A program made the position numbers and the translations under genes. Of a stretch of 64,000 nucleotides of DNA, positions 18,277-27,484 are shown one piece after another. Origin of the DNA: Blastocatellia bacterium. Its GTDB lineage: Bacteria > Acidobacteriota > Blastocatellia > UBA7656 > JADIYM01. The stretch covers positions 1-64,000 of the forward strand of contig JAJTWZ010000015.1 in assembly GCA_021463145.1 (NCBI GenBank), in the 5' to 3' direction. Each line of letters opens with the position of its first letter. Position 1 is the first letter of the stretch. The notes beneath the pieces are model-generated. The model was not told the DNA's origin, did not search any database, and worked only from the letters and a program-made list of their open reading frames with translations.

Positions 18277-18310
18277 CCGGCGCCCGCGGGAACTGAAGGT
18301 ACTTGAAGGT

Positions 18311-18736
18311 ATGGGTGCTCGACGTAAGGCCCGAATTTGCGCCTTACAAATGCTCTTTCAATACGACATCGCCCAACAGCCGGTCGAAGAACTGTTGCGC
18401 ACGTACTGGAACGAGCTTGGGGGCGACTGCACGGACGACGTGAGAGACTTCGCTTCTCGTCTTGTCGCCGGCGCGGTGGACGAGATCGAGCCTATCGACG
18501 TGCGGATTCGCGAGCGCGCCGAGAACTGGCGCATCGCCAGGATGGCGGTCGTCGACAGGAACATCCTCCGGCTTGCCGTGTACGAGTTCCTCCACGAAGA
18601 GGACACTCCTAAGACCGTTGTGATAAACGAGGCGCTCGAGATCGCCAGGCGGTTTTCGACCTACGAGGCTACGCAGTTCATCAACGGAATTCTCGACGCA
18701 ATCAAGCGGGACCTCGAGACTTCCGTCACGGCGTAG
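18311..18736 (+). CDS. nusB: Transcription antitermination protein NusB
   Basis: NusB binds boxA RNA with NusE (ribosomal protein S10) and supports antitermination of rRNA operons. The 141-residue all-helical protein has the typical start ARRKARICALQMLFQYD, the central segment NWRIARMAVVDRNILRLAVYEFL and the signature TVVINEALEIARRFSTYEATQFINGILD. It probably shares a transcript with ribH 34 bases upstream. A 277-base spacer then separates it from the chemosensory operon. Confidence 0.96.
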   Translation: MGARRKARICALQMLFQYDIAQQPVEELLRTYWNELGGDCTDDVRDFASRLVAGAVDEIEPIDVRIRERAENWRIARMAVVDRNILRLAVYEFLHEEDTPKTVVINEALEIARRFSTYEATQFINGILDAIKRDLETSVTA

Positions 18737-18995
18737 CCAGGTCCGATCCGGGACCGGTAGCGGAGGGGCAGGCGCGCCAAGCAGCTTCGTGCGTTGTCGT
18801 TGGCATCGTTCAGGGGCGTTGGCCACCTTCGACCCGGTCGCTGTCGCTCCCGGCTCCGATCAGACGAGCGGGAAAGCTCCAGGGTGAAACAATTCCTTCT
18901 ATCGACGCGTTCCACCCGTCTGCAGCCGCGCCAAGCCGAATCGCAGGAGTCCCGTTCGGGCAACACTTTCGCAAGATCTCGCCCTGCTCCGCAGG

Positions 18996-19004
18996 TGGTA
19001 CCAT
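18996..19004 (+). promoter_or_regulatory. Extended -10-like element immediately before cheY
   Basis: TGGTACCAT fits TG-n-TACCAT. Its end is only 9 bases from the cheY ATG, so a transcript starting about 7 bases downstream would be nearly leaderless. No clear ribosome binding site stands before cheY. Confidence 0.35.
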
Positions 19005-19013
19005 AGCGATCCA

Positions 19014-19382
19014 ATGAAAAAGGTTCTCGTAGTCGAAGATTCCGCTGCCGTCCGGGCAATGATCGTCTCGATCGTCCAGACGGTGCCAGGCATCGAGTGT
19101 GTCGACGCCGAGGACGGGCTCGCGGCGCTCAAGGCCCTGCCGGCGGATCAGTTCGATGCGATCCTCACCGATATCAACATGCCCGGCCTTACGGGTCTCG
19201 AGTTGATCAGTTTCGTGCGCTGCCACCCCAACTACAAGAAGATCCCCATCATCATCATTTCGACCGAAAAGACCGAAGCCGACCGCGAACGCGGTCTCTC
19301 GCTCGGCGCTTCCGACTACATCACGAAGCCATTCGTTCCCGGGGATCTCCAGCGCGTCATCAAACACCACCTCGGCATCTAG
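19014..19382 (+). CDS. cheY: CheY-like single-domain response regulator
   Basis: This 122-residue receiver domain should take phosphate from the CheA encoded 30 bases downstream. The acidic pocket (Glu8, Asp9), phospho-acceptor Asp53 in LTDINMPG, Thr/Ser switch region (IIISTEKT) and Lys105 in ITKPF are all present, so it is probably active. There is no output domain. It is the first gene of the chemosensory operon. Confidence 0.93.
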   Translation: MKKVLVVEDSAAVRAMIVSIVQTVPGIECVDAEDGLAALKALPADQFDAILTDINMPGLTGLELISFVRCHPNYKKIPIIIISTEKTEADRERGLSLGASDYITKPFVPGDLQRVIKHHLGI

Positions 19383-19412
19383 CGCCCGGTCCGGGCGCTG
19401 CTGCGGGCGCGT

Positions 19413-21380
19413 ATGGACGAGCGACAGTTACAGAAGCACTTTCTCGCGGAAGCCGAGGAGTTGATCGAATCGCTCCTTGCCGACGTCGAACGCCTTGGCG
19501 CGTCCGGAGACGTGGGCCGTCCGAGTCCCGCGCTCGTCAATCGGATCTTCAGGAACGTGCATTCGCTGAAGGGGCTTTCAGGAATGGCGAACGTTCCCGT
19601 CGTCCATCGGGTCTCTCACGCGCTCGAGGACCTGCTCGAAGAAGTGCGAATGGGTCGGACTCGAGTGGACGCGGCGCTCGTCGAGGCACTTGCGACGACC
19701 GTCGACGAATTGCCCGCGTTCGTGCGGGCGGCTGCCGGCGGAGCGGCCAGCGACCGCGATGCCGAGCGAATGGTCGCGCACCTGCAGCACATTCGCGGCG
19801 GCGCACCGGCGAAGCCCATCCTCGATCACGAGCTCGTCGCGATCGACCCGGCGCTTCTGGCCACGCTGACCGAGTACGAAGAGCACCGGCTGCACGAAAA
19901 TGTCCGCGATCGCCGGCCTGTGTACGAATTGCGTGTGGCATTCCAACTGGCAGCCTTCGACCAGGGATTTCGCGGACTCAGCGAGCAGCTCGCCGCAGCC
20001 GGCGAGATCATCGGAACCTTGCCCGGTGTTGCTTCCGACGATCCGATGAAGATCGCGTTCCGGATTCTCTACGCGAGTGCGGCTCCAGCCGGCGAAATTT
20101 GCCAGTTGCTCGATGTGCACGGCGGAGAACTCGAGCAACTGAGTCACTACGACCGCGATGTTGCGGCGCCGGGAGCGGAGTCCGGAGCGATTTCCACCTC
20201 GATCCGTGTCGACATGGAAGTCTTCGACGAGCTCTCGCTCATGGCCGACAGTCTTTCCAATCAGGTGGCCGGACTCGGCGCGATATGCGCGTCAATGGCC
20301 CGGCAGCTTTCGCTCGCTCCCCGAGAGATCTTCGAATTGCGTCAACAGCGGCGAGCTATCGAGCGCGCCTTTGCCGATCTGCAGGAGAGGATCGTCGATG
20401 CGCGGCTCGTGCCGCTCGGTCCCACCCTCATCAGGTCGCGCCGGCTCGTCGAGAAGCTTGCGGCCCAACTCGGACGTGACGTGGACTTCGTCGCGGAAGG
20501 CGAGGATGTCAGGCTCGACAAGACGATCGTGGACCGCATCGCCGAGCCCCTCGCACACCTCATCGGTAACGCGCTGGACCACGGCCTCGAGCCGCCGGCG
20601 GAGCGCGAGGCAGCCGGAAAGCCCGCACGCGGAACGGTGCGGCTGAGCGCCGAATCCAGCGGGAACAGGATTGCCCTGCACATTTCGGACGACGGGCGCG
20701 GCGTCGACGTCGCTTCGGTGCGACGGGCCGCGGCCGCGCTGGGATTGGAATCGGCCACGGCGAGCCGGTCCGATCCTCTCGATCTCATCTTTGCGGCGGG
20801 CGTTTCGACTGCGCCATCGGTGACAGACGTTTCCGGCAGGGGCGTGGGACTGGACGCTGTGGCGGCGGTCATCGGCGAGCTCGGCGGCGAGATTCGGGTT
20901 GTGTCCGAAACGGGCCGCGGCACGACCTTCACGATCGAACTGCCGACCACTCTCGTCACGCTCTCGGCGTTCCTTGTCGAAGCTGCCGGATGGACGTACG
21001 CGGTCGATGTCAACCAACTCGTCGAACTAGGCATCGTCGAGGATGGCGCCGTTGATCCGAACGGGCCTTCGGTCGCCTGGCGCGACGGCGCTTTGCCCTT
21101 CTTCACGCTCTCGGGGCTCGTTCGTGCCGCGGGCGATCAGGGCCATCCAGGTAATCGCATCCCCTGTCTGATTGCCCGTAGCGGAAACTCGCGGACGGCA
21201 ATCGCAGTGGACCGCTTTGTCGGCGAGCGCGACGTAATCGTGAAGTCGCTTGGACGCCACGCGCCGGCGCTGCGCGGAGTCAGTGGAGCAATCGACCTCG
21301 AGGACAGTGGCGTCGCTCTGCTCGTCGACCTTTCAGAACTGATTGAGGAGTACCGGCTGATCTCGCGTCCGCCCGCGTAA
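19413..21380 (+). CDS. cheA: Chemotaxis-type hybrid-free histidine kinase CheA
   Basis: The 655-residue kinase has an N-terminal Hpt domain with phospho-accepting His50 (RNVHSLKGLSG). A P2-like alpha/beta domain lies at about 168-240 and a dimerisation/linker helix at about 268-330. The HATPase has its N-box in HLIGNALDHGLEP and G-boxes DDGRGVD and SGRGVGLDAV, and a C-terminal CheW-like domain binds the array. It has one Hpt and no receiver domain. It starts 30 bases after cheY and ends 12 bases before the cheW-like gene. Its input receptor is not in the window. Confidence 0.95.
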   Translation: MDERQLQKHFLAEAEELIESLLADVERLGASGDVGRPSPALVNRIFRNVHSLKGLSGMANVPVVHRVSHALEDLLEEVRMGRTRVDAALVEALATTVDELPAFVRAAAGGAASDRDAERMVAHLQHIRGGAPAKPILDHELVAIDPALLATLTEYEEHRLHENVRDRRPVYELRVAFQLAAFDQGFRGLSEQLAAAGEIIGTLPGVASDDPMKIAFRILYASAAPAGEICQLLDVHGGELEQLSHYDRDVAAPGAESGAISTSIRVDMEVFDELSLMADSLSNQVAGLGAICASMARQLSLAPREIFELRQQRRAIERAFADLQERIVDARLVPLGPTLIRSRRLVEKLAAQLGRDVDFVAEGEDVRLDKTIVDRIAEPLAHLIGNALDHGLEPPAEREAAGKPARGTVRLSAESSGNRIALHISDDGRGVDVASVRRAAAALGLESATASRSDPLDLIFAAGVSTAPSVTDVSGRGVGLDAVAAVIGELGGEIRVVSETGRGTTFTIELPTTLVTLSAFLVEAAGWTYAVDVNQLVELGIVEDGAVDPNGPSVAWRDGALPFFTLSGLVRAAGDQGHPGNRIPCLIARSGNSRTAIAVDRFVGERDVIVKSLGRHAPALRGVSGAIDLEDSGVALLVDLSELIEEYRLISRPPA

Positions 21381-21392
21381 GCCCGCCACGTC

Positions 21393-21839
21393 ATGCCCGC
21401 ACCGAGATTCGAAACGCCGGTAACGCTCGAGTCGCTGCTCGCGGCAGCCGAGGGCGCGTACGTGGACGACACTCAGCGAGCAATGCTCGTTTTCGAGTGC
21501 GGTGGAGCCTTGTCCGCGCTCCCGGCGGCATCGGTCGTTGCAATCGACGAAGCAGGAATCATTGCACCGCTGCCTTATCCGCCACCGGACGTCCTGGGAG
21601 TCGCCTCGGTTCGCGGCCGGATGCGTCTGGTCATCCGGCCAGGCGGATCGGCGCCGACGGGTCGCGGCAGGCTGATCTCGCTGTTGAGCGACGGCAACCT
21701 GGCGATCCATGTTGACCGCGTGATCGGGGTCGTTTCGTTCGACCTGGGCGACTCGGAGGCTCATTCGGCTACACTTCAAACAGGCGGCCTCGACGTCAAC
21801 CTCGTCGATCCTGCGGCGTTCCCTGGCATTTCGTCCTGA
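21393..21839 (+). CDS. cheW: CheW-like coupling protein
   Basis: CheW proteins link receptors to CheA. The 148-residue product has the beta-barrel pattern of the family: MLVFECGGALSALPAASVVAI, then LPYPPPDVLGVASVRGRMRLVI and LISLLSDGNLAIHVDRVIGVV. An extra N-terminal segment of about 25 residues precedes the barrel. The usual NxRG signature appears as SVRG. It is divergent but well placed, between cheA and the HEAT-repeat gene. Confidence 0.82.
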   Translation: MPAPRFETPVTLESLLAAAEGAYVDDTQRAMLVFECGGALSALPAASVVAIDEAGIIAPLPYPPPDVLGVASVRGRMRLVIRPGGSAPTGRGRLISLLSDGNLAIHVDRVIGVVSFDLGDSEAHSATLQTGGLDVNLVDPAAFPGISS

Positions 21840-21881
21840 GCCCGCGCACGCGCGGCTGCGGATTCGAACTGGCTGAACTTC

Positions 21882-24104
21882 ATGAACGACTTTCTGAAGC
21901 GCATCGAAACGCTCGGTAGGGACGGCTCCCTCGATGAACTCGCGGGATGGCTGGCGCACGACGACTGGCAGGTGCGGCGGTCCGCGGCCGAAGCGTTCGT
22001 CGCCCGTGCTTCGTCGCTTCCTGACGAGTCGCTTGGGCCGATCGTGCGCCTGCTCTTCGACGGCGTGGCATCGGAGGACAACGCCGGACTGCGAAGCGCG
22101 TCGCTCGAGGCGCTGACGCGTTTCGCGCCTCGTATCACCGGCCATCTGCTGGCGGAACTCGAGTCGGGTGAAGAAGACGTTCGGGTAATGCTTGCGCCCG
22201 TAGTTGGCGAGACCGGCTGCGGAGAGGCAGTCCTGGCCCTGACCGGCCTTGCCAGGGGGGCCAACGCCAATGTCGCCACGGCGGCAATCATCGGACTCGG
22301 CAAGACCAACCGCCGCGACGCAGTGCAGCCGCTGATTCACATTCTTGGCGGCAACGATTTCTGGGTGGTGTTCCCGGCAATCGAGTCGCTTGGCGTGCTT
22401 GGCGATCCGAGTGCAGTTGCTCCACTCGCGAGCCGGCTCGACGACGAATTGCTCGGCAGCACGGCTCTCGCGGCGCTCGTTCAGATCGGCGACCCGCGTG
22501 CCGCCGAAGCGATCGCGCAAAGGCTTTTTGGCGGTGGGCCGCTGCGAATCGATTTCGTGGATGCGCTTTCGAGAATTGCGACCGATTCTCCGACGCCGGT
22601 GCTGGCCGGAGCCGCACGAGCATCCGTCATTGGCGCTTTCCGAGCGCATTACGATCCGGACAGGTTCGACGAGCTTGCCGAACTTTCACAGGCGGGTTCG
22701 TGGCGCACGGAGTCGGCGCTCGAGGCGCTCGGGTGGACCGGCGACGCCCGCGCTCTTCCGGTGTTGCTGGTTGCACTGGGCCGGCCCCGGGTCCAAGCGT
22801 CGGCCGCAATTGGCCTCGCTACACTTCTTGCGGACCGCGCCGTTGTCGCCGAGCTTCAGCAGTTCCACGACCGGCTGTCGACGCCGATCCGCGAAGAGCT
22901 GGCTCGCGCGCTTGCCGCCAGCGCGCCCGTCGAAGCGGCCGCGCTGCTGGCCGACCTGCTGACGTGCGATGACGACGCGACAGTCAGGGAAGCCGCCGCG
23001 CTTGCCGGCGATATTGCCGATCGGCTTCCATCGTGCGCAATGTCCGATCCTGTCAGGGCGGGACAGGTAGTGGAGCGGCTGGCCGGTTCGATCCAGATCG
23101 CAACTCGGGACGCGATGGCGCCGCTCGCGCGGCTCGCTTCGAAAATGGCCGCCGCCGTACACCTCGACTCGGAGAGCGTCCTCCAGAGGGGCGCTGAGCT
23201 GATTCGGTCTCCAGACGTGGCCGCGCGGCTTGCCGGCGCCGAACTCGTCGCGTCCATGCGAGGCGCGACCGAATTGACACGCGACGTGATCGCAAGCGCC
23301 CTTCGCGAAACCGACCCGTTTACGCGGCATCGGGCCATCGAGATCGCGGCGGCCTGGGATCCGATGCAATCTCGCTCGCTGTTCGACGCTGCTATGGAGG
23401 ATGAGGAACCTCTCGTGCGCCGAACGGCCTTGGCGGCTCTTGCGCGCTTCGACGACGGATCGTCGACAGCGGCGCTGAAGAAGGCCCAGGGCGACTGGCA
23501 CGGCCTCGTCGCGGCCGATGCGCTTGCCGCGCTGGCGGGCAGGTCGGACGGCTGTAGCGTGCCAGAGTTGATGGCGGCGTCGCGGTCCGGCCGCGCGCTG
23601 TTGCGGTGCGTCGCGATTGAATGTCTGGCGCGCCTGGATGAAGAATCCGCGGGCGATCGTGTTCTGGAAGCGGCCCGATCGGATCCGGATTTCGAGGTCC
23701 GTCGTGCCGCGGTCGCCGCGGTTCACGGGCGGCCGTTTGCTCGATCCGTGGCTGCGGTTGCGCTCGGGGATTCTCACCATGTCGTTCGACACGCGGCGGT
23801 CCGGCTCGCCGGCCAGATCGGCGATCCGGAGTTCGCGTCGCGTCTGGCCGATCTCGCGGAGAATGACGATTCGGATGCGGTGCGTGGCGAGTCCATCGCC
23901 GCGCTTGCGTCGATCAAGCCTGGAGAGGCGCTCGACCGGATCGGTCCTGCTTTGCTGGCGCCATCGCTCGCTCCATACGCGGTGCGCGCGCTCGAGATCC
24001 TTGGCGACCGGCACATCGAGCTCCTGCGAAGCTATCGTGAAGGCGGAGCGGCCCCACGGACCGTTTCGGCGATAGACACGTTGGGGTTGCTCGGGCAGCG
24101 ATGA
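21882..24104 (+). CDS. HEAT-repeat protein in the chemosensory operon (740 aa)
   Basis: The whole protein consists of alpha-helical HEAT/PBS-lyase-type repeats of about 30 residues. Typical turns are AVAPLASRLDDE, PRAAEAIAQRLF, ARALPVLLVALG and VRHAAVRLAGQIGDPEFASRLADL. No signal peptide, membrane segment or catalytic motif is visible. Its stop overlaps the cheR start by 4 bases (ATGA), so the two are translationally coupled. HEAT proteins are scaffolds; this one may organise the CheA-CheW array or its output. That role is inferred from position only. Confidence 0.88.
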   Translation: MNDFLKRIETLGRDGSLDELAGWLAHDDWQVRRSAAEAFVARASSLPDESLGPIVRLLFDGVASEDNAGLRSASLEALTRFAPRITGHLLAELESGEEDVRVMLAPVVGETGCGEAVLALTGLARGANANVATAAIIGLGKTNRRDAVQPLIHILGGNDFWVVFPAIESLGVLGDPSAVAPLASRLDDELLGSTALAALVQIGDPRAAEAIAQRLFGGGPLRIDFVDALSRIATDSPTPVLAGAARASVIGAFRAHYDPDRFDELAELSQAGSWRTESALEALGWTGDARALPVLLVALGRPRVQASAAIGLATLLADRAVVAELQQFHDRLSTPIREELARALAASAPVEAAALLADLLTCDDDATVREAAALAGDIADRLPSCAMSDPVRAGQVVERLAGSIQIATRDAMAPLARLASKMAAAVHLDSESVLQRGAELIRSPDVAARLAGAELVASMRGATELTRDVIASALRETDPFTRHRAIEIAAAWDPMQSRSLFDAAMEDEEPLVRRTALAALARFDDGSSTAALKKAQGDWHGLVAADALAALAGRSDGCSVPELMAASRSGRALLRCVAIECLARLDEESAGDRVLEAARSDPDFEVRRAAVAAVHGRPFARSVAAVALGDSHHVVRHAAVRLAGQIGDPEFASRLADLAENDDSDAVRGESIAALASIKPGEALDRIGPALLAPSLAPYAVRALEILGDRHIELLRSYREGGAAPRTVSAIDTLGLLGQR

Positions 24105-24985
24105 CTGGAGCCCGCCACAATGCCCTTCGCGACGCGCTCGCGCGTTCGCGCGAAGCGTCGACCGGTTCGCGACTCGACGCCGAGACGTTTCTGGGCCTTC
24201 GGGACCTCATCGCGGGAGCCAGTGGCATCGATTTCGACGAGAATTCGCGCTACATCGTCGAGCGGCGGCTGATGCCTCGCCTCAGGGCGCTGCGGATCGA
24301 CGATTTCGCGGCGTACTACCGCACGCTGCTTTTTGGCGAGGACCGCGCTGGCGAGATCGAGCGGCTGCTCGAAGCCGTGACGATCCGGGAGACCTATTTT
24401 TTCCGGGAGTCTGCCCAACTCCTGGCTCTCCGTGACGACGTGCTCCCCGACCTCGTCGCCGAGAATGCGGCTTCGAAGACCATCCGAATCTGGAGCGCCG
24501 GGTGTGCTAGTGGCGAGGAGCCTTACTCGGTCGCGATGCTCCTCGGAACACAGCCAGCGATCAAGGGCTGGGACGTGCGCATTTTCGGTACCGACCTGGT
24601 CCCGTCGGCGGTGGAAGCGGCTCGCGCCGGAGTGTACCGAGACGTAGCGCTCAGGGCGACGAGCGACGATAAGCGCGAGCTGTACTTCGAGCACGAGGCG
24701 GCGAATGTCTGGCGCCTCGACGAGTCCGTGCGACAGAGAGTCACAATAGAGAGCCGCAACCTGTTCGATGGAGCACCGGACGGGACCGGTCCGTTCGACG
24801 TCATTCTCTGCCGGAACGTGCTTCTCTATTTTGGCGACGCTGCGCGACGCCGCGCCGTCGATGTCTTCCACGACTCGCTTCGTGAAGGCGGGTGGCTTCT
24901 GCTGGGCCACGCCGAGTCGCTGCTGTCGATGCGAACGCCATTCCGTCTCGTCCACCTGGGTCGCGACGTGGTGTACCGGAAATGA
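24101..24985 (+). CDS. cheR: CheR-type protein-glutamate O-methyltransferase
   Basis: CheR transfers methyl groups from S-adenosylmethionine to glutamates of chemoreceptors. The 294-residue product has the N-terminal helical domain (YIVERRLMPRLRAL), TIRETYFFRE, the SAM-binding IWSAGCASGEEPYSVAMLL and VILCRNVLLYF. The receptor-tethering beta-subdomain between SAM strands is present. It overlaps the HEAT gene by 4 bases and cheB by 4 bases. Its presence implies a methylated receptor encoded elsewhere. Confidence 0.95.
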   Translation: MTGARHNALRDALARSREASTGSRLDAETFLGLRDLIAGASGIDFDENSRYIVERRLMPRLRALRIDDFAAYYRTLLFGEDRAGEIERLLEAVTIRETYFFRESAQLLALRDDVLPDLVAENAASKTIRIWSAGCASGEEPYSVAMLLGTQPAIKGWDVRIFGTDLVPSAVEAARAGVYRDVALRATSDDKRELYFEHEAANVWRLDESVRQRVTIESRNLFDGAPDGTGPFDVILCRNVLLYFGDAARRRAVDVFHDSLREGGWLLLGHAESLLSMRTPFRLVHLGRDVVYRK

Positions 24986-26037
24986 GCGGAAGACCGGACG
25001 GAGTCCCGGCTCGAGTGCGAGTGATCGTCGTCGACGATTCGGCGTATTACCGCGGGAGGCTGGCGAGGCTGTTTCGACGGCTGGAGGGATTCGAAGTCGT
25101 CGGAGTAGCCGCGGACGGCGAGGCGGCCATCGCGCTGATTGCCGGAGAGCGGCCCGACGTCGCGGTGCTCGACCTCCAGATGCCGAACATCGACGGCTTC
25201 GCCGTTCTCCGCTGGGCGATGGCGACTGCGCCTATGCCGATCGTCGTCTGCAGTTCGATGTCGGACAAGGATTCGGTCTTCCGGGCGCTCGACCTCGGCG
25301 CAGTGGACTTCGTCGCCAAACCTGGTCCCGGCACGGAACAGCTCGCATTCGCGGAGCAGCAGATAGTCCGGAGCGTCCGCGCCGCATCCGTCGCCCGGCT
25401 CGATCTGGACTCGGCGTCGCACAAGGCCGGCCACCGCGTCAAGGCGGCTGTCCAAAGGCCGGAGGTCAAGGCGATCGTCATCGCAGCGTCAACCGGTGGC
25501 CCGGCCGCGCTGCAGCGGCTCGCGAGTGGACTCCCGAAAAGTTTCGCGGTTCCGATTGTGGTGGCCCAGCACATGCCGGCGGGTTTCACTCGCCTGTTTG
25601 CGGACCGATTGGCGAGGCAGGGCCCGTTCGAGGCCGTCGAGGTCTCCAATGGGTCCCCGTTGCGCGCATCGACGATTCACGTGGCGCCAGGTGGCGTGCA
25701 GACCCAGATCGTTGCCGGAGCTCACGGCGCTACGTTTTCGGTTCGTGCCCGGGCGGCCGCGGACGCTTATGCGCCATCGGCGGACGTCCTGCTCACTTCG
25801 GCAGCTGAAGCATTCGGTCCGGCGGCGGTTGGAGTCATCCTGACGGGCATGGGTGACGACGGCAGTCGTGGCGCGGTCGAAATCCGGCGCCGGGGTGGAT
25901 ATGTCGTGGCCGAGTCGGCCGACACGGCGCTCATCTACGGAATGCCGCGGGCCGCGTCGGCGAGCGGAGGAACGGATGCCGAACTTCCTTTGCACGCCAT
26001 TCCCGGTGCGCTCGCGGCGCTTGTCAGACATCGATGA
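24982..26037 (+). CDS. cheB: Chemotaxis response regulator methylesterase/deamidase CheB
   Basis: CheB removes receptor methyl groups and deamidates glutamines when phosphorylated. The 351-residue protein has a receiver domain with phospho-acceptor Asp64 (VLDLQMPN) and a C-terminal esterase with the full triad: Ser170 in AASTGGP, His197 in AQHMPAGFT and Asp292 in LTGMGDDG. ATG at 24982 overlaps the cheR stop (ATGA) and is preferred to the open upstream frame beginning at 24892. It closes the operon; queE follows after 104 bases. Confidence 0.95.
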   Translation: MSGRPDGVPARVRVIVVDDSAYYRGRLARLFRRLEGFEVVGVAADGEAAIALIAGERPDVAVLDLQMPNIDGFAVLRWAMATAPMPIVVCSSMSDKDSVFRALDLGAVDFVAKPGPGTEQLAFAEQQIVRSVRAASVARLDLDSASHKAGHRVKAAVQRPEVKAIVIAASTGGPAALQRLASGLPKSFAVPIVVAQHMPAGFTRLFADRLARQGPFEAVEVSNGSPLRASTIHVAPGGVQTQIVAGAHGATFSVRARAAADAYAPSADVLLTSAAEAFGPAAVGVILTGMGDDGSRGAVEIRRRGGYVVAESADTALIYGMPRAASASGGTDAELPLHAIPGALAALVRHR

Positions 26038-26141
26038 CCGCTACGCCGATCCGCGCTATCGGCCGGATGTGAGCCCGCCAGCTCGCTAGCGGCAACGGGC
26101 CGGTTGTATTCTGGACCGCGCGGGAATCCGCTCGATCTGAA

Positions 26142-26783
26142 ATGCGAATCACCGAGATCTACAAGTCGATCCAGGGCGAATCGACCTGGGCGGGACTACC
26201 GTGCATATTCGTGCGGACGAACCGGTGCGACCTGCGTTGCACCTGGTGCGACTCTGCGTTCACCTTTACGGGCGGGGTGGAGATGCGGGTCGACGAAATC
26301 GTCGCGGAGGTGGACCGGCTTGGCTCCGGCATCGTCGAAATCACGGGGGGCGAGCCGATGCTTCAGCGCGATGTCGGCGAGTTGGCTCGAAGGTTGTGCG
26401 ACGCCGGACGCACGGTGTTGATAGAGACCGGGGGGCACCGCGATGTGGGGCCGGAGGCGCTCGATCCGCGCGTGATCAGGATCATGGACGTGAAGTGTCC
26501 TGGATCGGGCGAGTCGGAGAAGAACCGGTGGGAGAACCTCGACATCCTGCGCGCGACCGACGAGGTGAAGTTCGTGTTGACGGGAAGAGAGGACTACGAA
26601 TGGGCGCGCGATATCATTCGCCGCCACGCGCTGGAGGCTCGGCTGACCGTTCTGCTTTCGGTCGCGCACGGGCTTGTCGAACCAAGCGAAGTCGTCGGAT
26701 GGATGCTCGAGGACGGGTTGCAGGCGCGCTTCCAGATGCAGATGCACAAGGTCATCTGGGAGCACGAGGCGCGCGGCGTCTGA
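26142..26783 (+). CDS. queE: 7-carboxy-7-deazaguanine synthase (radical SAM)
   Basis: QueE rearranges 6-carboxytetrahydropterin to 7-carboxy-7-deazaguanine in queuosine and deazapurine synthesis. The 213-residue enzyme has the start ITEIYKSIQGESTWAGLPCIFVR, the iron-sulphur motif CDLRCTWC with Cys29, Cys33 and Cys36, the SAM glycine motif EITGGEP, and MDVKCPGSGE. A -10-like TATTCT lies at 26107-26112. No other que gene is adjacent. Confidence 0.95.
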   Translation: MRITEIYKSIQGESTWAGLPCIFVRTNRCDLRCTWCDSAFTFTGGVEMRVDEIVAEVDRLGSGIVEITGGEPMLQRDVGELARRLCDAGRTVLIETGGHRDVGPEALDPRVIRIMDVKCPGSGESEKNRWENLDILRATDEVKFVLTGREDYEWARDIIRRHALEARLTVLLSVAHGLVEPSEVVGWMLEDGLQARFQMQMHKVIWEHEARGV

Positions 26784-26785
26784 TC

Positions 26786-26844
26786 CCACGGATTTCCGCG
26801 GACGATCACAAATTGGCTCGCCGCTTATCCGTGGCGATCCGTGG
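26786..26844. terminator. Palindrome between queE and the aldolase-fold gene, overlapping its last codons
   Basis: Arm 26786-26802 and the reverse complement of 26828-26844 agree at 14 of 17 positions (CCACGGAT shared at the base). It starts 3 bases after the queE stop. The right arm is the final six codons of the minus-strand gene (STDRHG). It resembles dispersed palindromes of the CACGGATTTCCGCGGA type and may terminate both transcripts. Confidence 0.55.
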
Positions 26845-27484
26845 ACAGCTCTCTGTACGACTGGATCAGCGAGCGGGCGCGGTCGGCAATGCGGCCGTAG
26901 CCGCCAGACTGCACGTCGCCGGCAGAAAACAGGCCGGCGCCGACCGATACGGCGAACGCCCCGGCCCTGAAGTAATCGCGCATCGTCTCGATGCTGACGC
27001 CGCCCGAAGGCATGAGCCTCACGTCCGTGTAGATCTCGGCCAGCATTCGTACGTAGGCGGCGCCGCCAAACGGACCGGCCGGTGAAATTCCGACTATCGG
27101 CGTGCCCAGATTCCAGCCCTTCATCACTTCGGTCGGTGTCAGAGCTCCAGCCACCGCCAGCAGTCCCTTCTCGCGGCAAATCGTCAGGATCGACTCGTCG
27201 GTGTGAGGAGAACTGATGAACTGTGCGCCCGATTTGACGGCCCGATCGGCCATTTCGGATGTCACCACTTCGCCGGCGCCGACCAGGACCGAATCGCCGT
27301 GCTCGCGGCGCAGGTCCGAGATCACGCGGTAGGCCCCCGGGCTCGACAGCCGGATCTCAATGAGCGTCAGTCCGCCACGAATTGCGGCCTCGGCCGACTT
27401 GAGCGCCGAATCGGCCGATGGAGCGGTGAGCGCGGCGAAAATCGGCAGCGCCCGGATTCTCTCGATGCATGCGTGGTCGTTCAT
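26825..27484 (-). CDS. KDPG/KHG aldolase-fold protein lacking the Schiff-base lysine
   Basis: The 219-residue protein aligns with Eda (2-keto-3-deoxy-6-phosphogluconate aldolase) along its length: GGLTLIEI with the catalytic Glu43, VGAGEVV, GAQFISSP, ALTPTEVM, ISPAGPFGG, MPSGGVS. At the position of the E. coli Schiff-base Lys133 (KFFPA) it has Gly132 (GISPA). The Arg of EVTLRT and the Thr of GAGTV are also replaced (Ser, Glu). Ordinary class I aldolase chemistry is therefore unlikely. It starts inside the stop of the upstream cyclase gene (ATGA), so the two are coupled. The last six codons lie in a palindrome arm. Confidence 0.82.
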   Translation of the reverse strand: MNDHACIERIRALPIFAALTAPSADSALKSAEAAIRGGLTLIEIRLSSPGAYRVISDLRREHGDSVLVGAGEVVTSEMADRAVKSGAQFISSPHTDESILTICREKGLLAVAGALTPTEVMKGWNLGTPIVGISPAGPFGGAAYVRMLAEIYTDVRLMPSGGVSIETMRDYFRAGAFAVSVGAGLFSAGDVQSGGYGRIADRARSLIQSYRELSTDRHG

